Source of the DNA: Microcella putealis
GTDB taxonomy: Bacteria > Actinomycetota > Actinomycetes > Actinomycetales > Microbacteriaceae
DNA length: 64,000 bases
NCBI RefSeq assembly: GCF_004216575.1
Contig: NZ_SGWW01000003.1
Span: 124,001 to 188,000, forward strand
Direction of reading: 5' to 3'
The translations under genes and the position numbers were made by a program. Positions 57,759 to 64,000 of the stretch are shown in pieces. Within the stretch, counting starts at the first letter, position 1. Each line of letters begins with the position of its first letter. Under the pieces are notes generated by a model, which had not been told where the DNA came from, made no database searches, and worked only from the letters and a program-made list of their open reading frames with translations.

Positions 57759-58082
57759 ATGTCCACTCGTGACGTAACCGACGCCACCTTCGAGTCCGAC
57801 GTCCTCAAGAGCGAGAAGACGATCATGGTCGACTTCTGGGCGCCCTGGTGCGGCCCGTGCCGCGCCGTCTCGCCGATCCTCGACCAGATCGCGACCGAGA
57901 ACAGCGACAAGATCGACATCGTCAAGATCAACGTCGACGACAACCCCGAGACCGCCATGAAGTACCAGATCACATCGATTCCGGCGATGAAGGTGTTCAA
58001 GGGCGGCGAGGTCGTCAAGACTGTCATCGGCGCCAAGCCGAAGCCGGCCCTCGAGGCCGACCTCGCCGAATTCTTGGCGTAG
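57759..58082 (+). CDS. trxA: thioredoxin
   Basis: A 107-residue thioredoxin with WCGPC (about residues 30-34) in VDFWAPWCGPCRAV, and the cis-Pro loop ITSIPAMKVFKGG (about 72-84). AAAGGAG lies just upstream of ATG 57759. It is reduced by TrxB encoded upstream. A long hairpin after the gene closes the operon. Confidence 0.96.
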   Translation: MSTRDVTDATFESDVLKSEKTIMVDFWAPWCGPCRAVSPILDQIATENSDKIDIVKINVDDNPETAMKYQITSIPAMKVFKGGEVVKTVIGAKPKPALEADLAEFLA

Positions 58083-58116
58083 ATTCCGGCATTCTCCGCG
58101 CGTCATCGCGCGTCAT

Positions 58117-58151
58117 CGTGTGTTCCGGCGCTGATAGCGTCGGAGCACACG
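58117..58151 (+). terminator. terminator of trxB-trxA
   Basis: CGTGTGTTCCGGCGCT-GAT-AGCGTCGGAGCACACG gives a 16-base RNA stem (two G-U pairs) 34 bp after the trxA stop. No T-run follows, and the next gene starts 46 bp later, so it may be partly permissive. Confidence 0.55.
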
Positions 58152-58197
58152 TGTATCCGAACCGTTCCGGATCGCGACCGGCCACCACGGAGACCTC

Positions 58198-59520
58198 ATG
58201 AGCATTCCGCGCGAGGGGACCACGCTCGACCCCTGGTATGACCAGTACGCCGCGCGCACCGCCGGCCTGTCGGGCTCGGAGGTGCGGTCGCTGTTCGCGG
58301 TCGCCTCGCGCCCCGAGGTCGTTTCGCTCGCCGGTGGCATGCCCTTCGTGTCGGCCCTGCCGCTCGAGGCAATCGGCGCCCGCATGGAGCGCGTGATGGC
58401 CGAGCGGGGCGCGACCGCTCTGCAATACGGCGCCGGCCAGGGAACCCCCGAACTGCGCGAGCGGATCCTCGAGGTCATGGCGCTCGAAGGCATTCACGCC
58501 GGTGTTGACGACGTCGTCGTCACCACGGGCTCGCAGCAGGCGCTCGACCTGGTGGCGAAGCTCTTCCTCGACCCGGGCGACGTGGTACTCGCCGAGTCGC
58601 CCTCGTACGTGGGTGCGCTCGGCATTTTCCGCTCGTACCAGGCGGAGGTCGCGCACATTCCGATGGATGCGGACGGCATGATTCCCGCGGCCCTCACCGA
58701 GCGCATCCAGTCGTTGCGCGCCGCCGGCCGCCCCATCAAGCTGCTGTATCTGATTCCGAACTTCCAAAATCCGGGCGGCGTCACGCTGAGCTCGGAACGT
58801 CGACTCGAGATCATCGACATCGCGCGCAGCAACGGCATTCTGATCCTTGAAGACAATCCCTACGGGCTGCTGTGGTTCGACCAGGCCCCGCCACAGGCGA
58901 TGCGCAGCGTCGACAGCGACGGCATTGTGTACCTCGGCTCGTTCTCGAAGACGTTCGCCCCCGGGTTCCGGGTCGGCTGGGCGCTCGCACCCCACGGCAT
59001 CCGCGAAAAGCTGGTCCTCGCCGCCGAAGCCTCGATTCTCTCGCCGAGCGCGATCAATCAGATGGTGATCAGCGACTACCTGTCGAGCGCCGACTGGCGC
59101 GGCCAGATCGACGTGTTCCGGGGCCTGTACCGCGAACGACGCGACGCCATGATTGACGCGCTCGAGCACTACCTGCCCGACCTGAGCTGGACGCTCCCGG
59201 GCGGGGGCTTCTACGTCTGGCTCACGCTCTCGGACGGCCTCGACGCGAAGGGGATGCTGCCCCGCGCGGTCAAAGAATTGGTCGCGTACACGCCCGGTAC
59301 GGCGTTCTTCGCTGACGGGGACGGTCGCCGGCACCTGCGCCTGGCCTTCTGTTACCCGACCCCGACCGACATCCGCGAGGGAATCCGCCGGCTCGCCTCG
59401 GTTGTGCGTCAAGAGCAGGAACTGCTCGAGACCTTTGCCGCCACGGGGCCCATCGACGCCGTGCCCGATGCTCTGCAGCTCGGCAGCCGCGTCATCTCAC
59501 CTCCTCCGAACCTCTCGTAA
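58198..59520 (+). CDS. PLP-dependent aminotransferase (MocR/2-aminoadipate-like, no DNA-binding domain)
   Basis: A 440-residue class I aminotransferase. The PLP Lys is in YLGSFSKTFAPGFRVGW (about residue 251), FQNPGG (about 191-196) and DNPYGLLWF (about 219-227) are present, and the start YAARTAGLSGSEVRSLFAV is typical of the aminoadipate aminotransferase-like branch. No GntR domain. The substrate cannot be assigned; neighbours are trxA and a Ddl-like ligase. Possible roles are 2-aminoadipate or aromatic amino acid transamination. Confidence 0.85.
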   Translation: MSIPREGTTLDPWYDQYAARTAGLSGSEVRSLFAVASRPEVVSLAGGMPFVSALPLEAIGARMERVMAERGATALQYGAGQGTPELRERILEVMALEGIHAGVDDVVVTTGSQQALDLVAKLFLDPGDVVLAESPSYVGALGIFRSYQAEVAHIPMDADGMIPAALTERIQSLRAAGRPIKLLYLIPNFQNPGGVTLSSERRLEIIDIARSNGILILEDNPYGLLWFDQAPPQAMRSVDSDGIVYLGSFSKTFAPGFRVGWALAPHGIREKLVLAAEASILSPSAINQMVISDYLSSADWRGQIDVFRGLYRERRDAMIDALEHYLPDLSWTLPGGGFYVWLTLSDGLDAKGMLPRAVKELVAYTPGTAFFADGDGRRHLRLAFCYPTPTDIREGIRRLASVVRQEQELLETFAATGPIDAVPDALQLGSRVISPPPNLS

Positions 59521-59526
59521 CGGCTC

Positions 59527-60498
59527 ATGACCAACTCTTCTCCCACCGCCCGCCGCGTCGCCGTCCTCGGCGGTGGCATCAGTCACGAGCGTGACATTTC
59601 GCTGAAGTCGGCCCGTCAGGTCGCCGATGCGCTGGCGGCGCACGGCGTCGACGTGCACCTGCTCGATCCGGATGCGGCCCTGCTTCCGACCCTCATCGCT
59701 GACCCCCCCGACGTCGTCTGGCCCGCACTGCACGGGGCCAGTGGCGAGGATGGCGCGCTGCGCGCGCTGCTCGAGTTTCTCGGAATCCCCTACGTCGGCT
59801 CGGCGTCGGATGCGACGCGCTTGGCGTGGGACAAGCCGACCGCGAAGACGATCGTCGCCCGCGCCGGCGTGCCGACGCCGCACTCCATCACGCTCACTCG
59901 CGACGCGTTCCGTGAACTCGGCGCCGAGAGCGTGCTGACGGTGATGAACCGCGAGCTTCCCCCGCCGCTTGCGGTAAAACCCGCGCAGGGCGGCTCAGCA
60001 CAGGGCGTCAGCCTGGTGTCCAGTGACGAAGAGCTGCGCCGCGCCATGGTGCTCGCATACACCTACTGCGACGTCGCCCTCGTCGAGGAGCGCATCCTCG
60101 GCACCGAGATCTGCATCGGCATCATCGACACGGGGGACGGCCCGGTCGCGCTGCCGGCGGTCGAGATTGAGCCGCGCAGCGGCGTGTACGGGTTTGAAGC
60201 GCGGTACAACGCGGGGGAGACCCGCTTCTACGCCCCCGCACGCATCGCTGATGACGTGGCGGCCCGAGCGACCGAGTCTGCACTCGCCGCGCACCGCGCG
60301 CTGGGCCTCCGGCACATCAGCCGCATCGACATGATGATCGATGGCGCCGGAACGGCCTGGTTCTTGGAGGCAAGCGTCATGCCGGGGCTCACCGAGACCT
60401 CAACTCTGGCTCTGGCCCTGGATGCTGCGGGCCACGACGTGGGGTGGGTCTACGCCGAACTTGCCCACGCGGCATTGCGCGGCGCGAGCCACAGCTAG
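59527..60498 (+). CDS. D-alanine-D-alanine ligase-like ATP-grasp protein
   Basis: A 323-residue ATP-grasp ligase. GGGISHERDISLKSARQV (about 15-32) and LHGASGEDGALRALLEFLGIPYVGS (about 68-92) are Ddl signatures; KPAQGGSAQGVSLV binds ATP; RIDMMID and FLEAS carry metal ligands. The canonical EVN motif is EAS here (FLEASVMPGLTETS), so the Asn metal ligand is Ser, and Ddl's usual NT(L)PGMT is changed to SVMPGLT. Either an unusual Ddl or a related ligase with a different substrate. It begins seven bases after the aminotransferase stop, suggesting co-expression. Confidence 0.8.
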   Translation: MTNSSPTARRVAVLGGGISHERDISLKSARQVADALAAHGVDVHLLDPDAALLPTLIADPPDVVWPALHGASGEDGALRALLEFLGIPYVGSASDATRLAWDKPTAKTIVARAGVPTPHSITLTRDAFRELGAESVLTVMNRELPPPLAVKPAQGGSAQGVSLVSSDEELRRAMVLAYTYCDVALVEERILGTEICIGIIDTGDGPVALPAVEIEPRSGVYGFEARYNAGETRFYAPARIADDVAARATESALAAHRALGLRHISRIDMMIDGAGTAWFLEASVMPGLTETSTLALALDAAGHDVGWVYAELAHAALRGASHS

Positions 60499-60537
60499 GC
60501 CTAGGCGAATCGTAGAAAAGCCCCGGTCAGAGGCTGT

Positions 60538-61494
60538 TTAGCGAAATCCCGGCTCGCCCATTTCGCCCAGGATGCGGTTCAGGTCGGCGATGCTGGCGAA
60601 GTCGATCGTGACGGTTCCCTTGCTGCGCCCGAGCGCGATGCGCACACGGGTGTCGAGTCGGTCCCCCAGGCGCTCAGCGATCTCATCGAGCTGTCCCTGA
60701 CGACCACCCTTGGCGGGGGCGCGCTTCTTCGTCGCGACTCCCTGCCCGGTGAGCTGCTGAGCGGCCGCCTCGGCCTGCCGCACCGACAGCTCTTCATTCA
60801 CGATCTTGTCGGCGAGACGCTGCATTGCCTCGGCCTCGCCCGTCGACAGAATCGCCCGTGCGTGTCCTGCGCTGAGCACGCCGGCCGCAACCCGAGTCTG
60901 TACGGTCTCGGGAAGCTTCAGTAGGCGCAGCGTATTGGTGATCTGCGGGCGAGAGCGCCCAATGCGCTCGGCAAGCTGCTCCTGCGTGATGCCGAAATCC
61001 TCGAGCAGCTGCTGGTACGCGCTCGCTTCTTCCAGCGGGTTCAGCTGCGCCCGGTGCAGGTTTTCCAGCAGGGCGTCGCGCAACATGTTCTCGTCGCTCG
61101 TGTTGCGCACGACGGCGGGGATGCTCGCGAGGCCCGCCAAGGTCGACGCGCGCAGGCGGCGCTCGCCCATGATCAGCTCAAACGGCGCCTCACCGGGAGC
61201 AGCCCCCGCGCGCTCGCGGACGACGATCGGCTGCAGCACCCCGAACTCGCGCACCGAGTGCACGAGCTCAGCGAGCTCTTCTTCGCGAAATTCGGTACGG
61301 GGCTGCTGCGGGTTCGGCACCACATCCGACGGGGCGACGGCGATCAGCCGCGCACCCGGCACCTCGGCCAACTGCGAGTCGCCGCCCGGCGGGGTCGCCT
61401 GCGGAAAGAAGACGTCAACGGGGCGATCGCCACTGCCGGTGGGGATGAGCGCACCGATTCCTCGTCCGAGCCCGGTTCTCTTTTGCGCGGCCAT
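60538..61494 (-). CDS. parB: chromosome partitioning protein ParB
   Basis: A 318-residue ParB. N-terminal MAAQKRTGLGRGIGALIP; CTP-binding/ParB core with FELIMGERRLRASTLAGL (about 106-123) and NLHRAQLNPLEEASAYQQLL; helix-turn-helix GITQEQLAERIGRSRPQITNTLRLL (about 168-192). It binds the parS sites at 62405 and 63131 and spreads. Its start overlaps the parA stop by one base (TGATG). Confidence 0.95.
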   Translation of the reverse strand: MAAQKRTGLGRGIGALIPTGSGDRPVDVFFPQATPPGGDSQLAEVPGARLIAVAPSDVVPNPQQPRTEFREEELAELVHSVREFGVLQPIVVRERAGAAPGEAPFELIMGERRLRASTLAGLASIPAVVRNTSDENMLRDALLENLHRAQLNPLEEASAYQQLLEDFGITQEQLAERIGRSRPQITNTLRLLKLPETVQTRVAAGVLSAGHARAILSTGEAEAMQRLADKIVNEELSVRQAEAAAQQLTGQGVATKKRAPAKGGRQGQLDEIAERLGDRLDTRVRIALGRSKGTVTIDFASIADLNRILGEMGEPGFR

Positions 61495-62387
61495 CAGGCA
61501 CCCGCCCCTCGTGTTGCGATTTCGGCGGCAGCCTCGAGATACGACAGGCTGCCCGGAGAATTTTGGTCGTAGCTGATGACCGTCTGCCCGTAACTCGGCG
61601 CCTCACTGATGCGAACCGAGCGGGGAATGAGCGTGTCGAGCGCCTGATCGGGGAAGTGCTCACGCACATCCGCGACAACCTGATTGGCGAGATTGGTGCG
61701 GGCGTCGTACATCGTGAGCAAGATCGTGGTGACGCGCAACTGCGGGTTCAGGTGCCGCTCGATCAGTTGAATGCTGTTGAGCAGTTGGCTGAGCCCCTCA
61801 AGGGCGTAGTACTCACACTGAATCGGGATGAGCACCTCACGCGCGGCAACGAAGGCATTGATCGTGAGCAGGCCAAGCGACGGGGGGCAATCGATGAAGA
61901 CGTAGTGCACCGGGTCATCAGCCTCGGCGAGGTACATGTCGAGTGCGGTGCGGAGGCGCTGCTCACGCGCCACCAGAGAGACGAGTTCAATCTCGGCACC
62001 AGCCAAGTGGATGGTGGCAGGTACACAGAACAGGCGCTCAAACTCCGGGCTCTTCTGCACAACCTCGTCGATCGTGGCCTCACCCACGATCACGTCATAG
62101 ACGCTCGGGGTTTCCGCACGATGCTCGACACCGAGCGCCGTCGAAGCGTTGCCCTGGGGATCAAGGTCGATCACCAATACGTGCGCACCCTGCCGGGCCA
62201 GTGCGGCTGCGAGGTTAACCGTCGTGGTGGTCTTCCCCACACCACCTTTTTGGTTGGCCACCGTGAACACACGGGGGGCACTCGGCAGGGGCAGCACCTG
62301 TTCCTGCACGGCCTGACGGCGGCGGGTGATGTCGGCGACCTCGCGAGCCAGGGGAGTGGACCCGTCAAATGAAGCGTCGGTCGTCAC
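61494..62387 (-). CDS. parA: chromosome partitioning ATPase ParA
   Basis: A 297-residue deviant-Walker ATPase: NQKGGVGKTTTTVNLAAALA (about 43-62), FIDCPPSLGLLTINAF (about 148-163). GTG 62387 start. An N-terminal extension of about 38 residues precedes the ATPase. It sits directly downstream of a perfect parS. Confidence 0.95.
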   Translation of the reverse strand: MTTDASFDGSTPLAREVADITRRRQAVQEQVLPLPSAPRVFTVANQKGGVGKTTTTVNLAAALARQGAHVLVIDLDPQGNASTALGVEHRAETPSVYDVIVGEATIDEVVQKSPEFERLFCVPATIHLAGAEIELVSLVAREQRLRTALDMYLAEADDPVHYVFIDCPPSLGLLTINAFVAAREVLIPIQCEYYALEGLSQLLNSIQLIERHLNPQLRVTTILLTMYDARTNLANQVVADVREHFPDQALDTLIPRSVRISEAPSYGQTVISYDQNSPGSLSYLEAAAEIATRGAGA

Positions 62388-62404
62388 AACTGCCTTCCGA
62401 TCGA

Positions 62405-62420
62405 TGTTTCACGTGAAACA
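62405..62420. other. parS site 1
   Basis: TGTTTCACGTGAAACA is a perfect 16-base palindromic parS, 17 bp upstream of the parA start codon. It is a ParB nucleation site and may also place parAB under ParB control. Confidence 0.95.
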
Positions 62421-62454
62421 TGTGCCGCGCGATGCGGCCGGGGCGCTCTGATAC

Positions 62455-63138
62455 TCAGGAGGCCCCGACCACTGTAGCCCGAAACAGGCGCGTGGGAACG
62501 GGCACACCGTCAGCCGTGAGCACCTCAACCGTGGGCTCGCTCAGCCGAGCTGCGCGACGCTGTTTCAGACTGTCCGCGATCTCCTGATCCACGCGCTCAC
62601 CCTTGAGGAACAGCATCTCCCCACCCTCGTCGAGTAGGGGTCGCGTCATGGGAATCAGCTGCCGGAGCGCCTTCACCGCGCGCGCAGTCACCTGGTCGTA
62701 CGGCCCTGACGCGATCGCATCCTCCGCGCGGGCGCGCAGCACCGTCACGTTGCGAAGAGCCAGGCGCGAACTTTCCGCCAGCAACCAGTCAGTCCGTCGC
62801 TCCATCGGCTCAATGAGGGTGACCTCGACGTCGGGTCGAGCAATGGCGAGCACGAGACCGGGAAGCCCTGCGCCGCTACCGATGTCGGCGAGTCGACCGC
62901 CGCTTCGCAGAAACGGAGCGACGAGCGCGCAGTTCACGATGTGTCGTGACCACAGCCTCGGCGCTTCCGATGGCCCAATCAGACCCAGGAGCTCGCCGCG
63001 TGTCGCCAACTCGTGGGTGAACGACCGAGCCCGCTCATGGTTCTCGCCGAAGAGTTCGGCCGCGATCGCTGGCTCGTCATCGAGCTCGAGCGGCGCCACT
63101 ACGGGCGTGCCGGCAGCGGGATCATCAGAATGTTTCAC
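62455..63138 (-). CDS. rsmG: 16S rRNA (guanine527-N7)-methyltransferase
   Basis: A Rossmann methyltransferase of about 227 residues: LWSRHIVNCALVAPFL (about 60), SAM motif GGRLADIGSGAGLPGLVLA (about 78-96), ALRQLIPMTRPLLDEGGEMLFLKG. GTG 63138 is inside the parS palindrome; CTG 63147, which gives L-F-H-V-K-H in place of the Met-Phe-His-Val-Lys-His start encoded when parS begins ATG, is an alternative. No clear Shine-Dalgarno site precedes either. It is the usual neighbour of parA. Confidence 0.9.
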   Translation of the reverse strand: MKHSDDPAAGTPVVAPLELDDEPAIAAELFGENHERARSFTHELATRGELLGLIGPSEAPRLWSRHIVNCALVAPFLRSGGRLADIGSGAGLPGLVLAIARPDVEVTLIEPMERRTDWLLAESSRLALRNVTVLRARAEDAIASGPYDQVTARAVKALRQLIPMTRPLLDEGGEMLFLKGERVDQEIADSLKQRRAARLSEPTVEVLTADGVPVPTRLFRATVVGAS

Positions 63139-63146
63139 GTGAAACA
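63131..63146. other. parS site 2 (overlaps rsmG start)
   Basis: A second perfect TGTTTCACGTGAAACA, 726 bp from the first, lies over the initiation region of rsmG, so ParB binding and rsmG translation start share the same DNA. Confidence 0.95.
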
Positions 63147-63175
63147 GTGGGTCGACGGCGGTCGATACGACGGGA

Positions 63176-63652
63176 TCAGCCGCGGCGGATGACGGTGTGG
63201 CGGTCGGCGCCTTCGCCCTCCGACTCCGACACGAAACCGCGCTCAGCGACGATGTCGTGCACAAGCTTCCGTTCGTAGCTCGACATCGGGGGGAGTGCTG
63301 CAGAAACCGCGCCCGCCTCGATGCGCTCGACGGCGCGGTCAACGATGCGCGCGAGTTCGGTCGCGCGCGCGTCACGGGAACCCGCGATGTCGAGGATCAG
63401 GCGTGAGAACTCACCGGTCTTCGCGTGCACGGCGAGGCGCGTGAGCTCTTGCAACGCACTGACCGTGTCGGGCTTTGACAACAGGCGAAGCGCATCCCGC
63501 TCGTCGGCGTCAACGGAGAGGTACACGCGTCCGCCGCGTTCCTCGATCTCGATGTCGCCATCAAGGTCAGCGATGTCGAGCAGCTCTTCCAAATAGTCCG
63601 CGGCGATGTCACCCTCGTCGGCCGGAGTCGTCGTGGTCGTTACCTCGGTCAT
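63176..63652 (-). CDS. jag: R3H/KH RNA-binding protein Jag (KhpB)
   Basis: A 158-residue protein with a KH domain (YLEELLDIADLDGDIEIEERGGRVYLSV, about 20-47) and an R3H domain (PPMSSYERKLVHDIVAERGFVSESEGEGADRHTVIRR, about 120-156). It lacks the N-terminal Jag_N helix domain, as in many Actinobacteria. Co-encoded with yidC; its ATG is three bases after the yidC stop. Confidence 0.92.
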   Translation of the reverse strand: MTEVTTTTTPADEGDIAADYLEELLDIADLDGDIEIEERGGRVYLSVDADERDALRLLSKPDTVSALQELTRLAVHAKTGEFSRLILDIAGSRDARATELARIVDRAVERIEAGAVSAALPPMSSYERKLVHDIVAERGFVSESEGEGADRHTVIRRG

Positions 63653-63655
63653 GGC

Positions 63656-64000
63656 TCAGCGGCCGCCCTTCTTCGTCTGCTTCTTGGCGCGGTTCTTTGA
63701 GACCGGCTGCTGGCGTTGCGTCGTTTGCTTGGGTTCTTCCACCGCGACCGCACCCGGCGCTGCCGCGTCAGGGTCGGGCAGGCCCTTCTTCTGGCGCTTC
63801 TTCGCCAGCCGCGCTTCGCGCGCGAGGGCCGCTTCGCTACCGGGAGTCGGCATGTTTCGGATGACGATGAACTGCTGAACCATCGTCCAGATGTTGGAGA
63901 CGAACCAGTAGAACATCACGCCGAGCGGGAAGAACGCGCCGGAGAACACGAAGACGATCGGCAGGACGTACAGCAGGATCTTCTGCTGCCGGTACATCGG
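63656..64000 (-). CDS. yidC: membrane insertase YidC, C-terminal part
   Basis: Only the last about 115 residues are in the window; the frame stays open through base 64000. YRQQKILLYVLPIVFVFSGAFFPLGVMFYWFVSNIWTMVQQF are the last two helices of YidC, then a basic tail (KKRQKKGLPDPDA... KNRAKKQTKKGGR) that contacts the ribosome. It is upstream of jag and rsmG as in other actinobacterial origin regions. Confidence 0.94.
   Translation of the reverse strand, partial: PMYRQQKILLYVLPIVFVFSGAFFPLGVMFYWFVSNIWTMVQQFIVIRNMPTPGSEAALAREARLAKKRQKKGLPDPDAAAPGAVAVEEPKQTTQRQQPVSKNRAKKQTKKGGR

Overview
The window is high-GC actinobacterial chromosome, best explained by a member of the Microbacteriaceae. The evidence is the C50-carotenoid gene order (crtE-crtB-crtI-crtYe-crtYf-crtEb with divergent idi), DUF2510 proteins, a DUF6049 gene beside murJ, a class-E-like LAHTG cell-wall sorting motif, and the block trxB-trxA / ddl-like / parB-parA-rsmG-jag-yidC that usually leads up to dnaA/oriC. 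The origin itself should lie a few kilobases beyond the right edge. The family assignment is an inference from gene content; no rRNA is present.

Left third (1-20.6 kb): the 3' part of an MFS transporter; two DUF2510 membrane proteins flanking an isocitrate-lyase/PEP-mutase family gene; a GlgX-TreY-TreZ operon for making trehalose from glycogen; a six-gene carotenoid operon with divergent idi; two tandem MASE1 histidine kinases divergent from a stand-alone receiver; dcd; and tRNA-Gly(CCC).

Middle (20.9-47.7 kb): a 1909-residue secreted surface protein (glycine-rich domain, 12 FN3 domains, five further repeats, LAHTG anchor); a frameshifted GNAT gene; small unknown membrane proteins around a PIF1-like helicase; a CopD-CtaG fusion; a zinc-homeostasis cluster read leftward (znuA, ATPase, two permeases, Fur/Zur regulator, then cysteine-poor rpmB, rpmG and rpsN, and HU); a branched-chain 2-oxoacid dehydrogenase operon (E1 alpha, E1 beta, E2); a HisC-like aminotransferase; a two-gene unit resembling a type VII secretion substrate pair (small helical protein plus GHSQG hydrolase); a low-molecular-weight phosphatase translationally coupled to purB; and small membrane proteins.

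Right third (47.7-64 kb): dnaB, with a 419-bp upstream gap rich in DnaA-box-like sites; rpsF-ssb-rpsR-rplI; the CCA-adding enzyme; a DUF6049 protein and murJ (apparently CTG-started); trxB-trxA; a MocR-type aminotransferase; a Ddl-like ligase with a substituted metal ligand; parB-parA with two perfect parS sites; rsmG; jag; and the 3' end of yidC.

Most of the window is ordinary core genome. The parts most worth a second look are the tandem Zur-type operators merged with the upstream operon's terminator and a consensus -35, the DnaA-box cluster in front of dnaB, the type-VII-like bicistron, the twin MASE1 kinases with a single receiver, and several start-codon or active-site anomalies.
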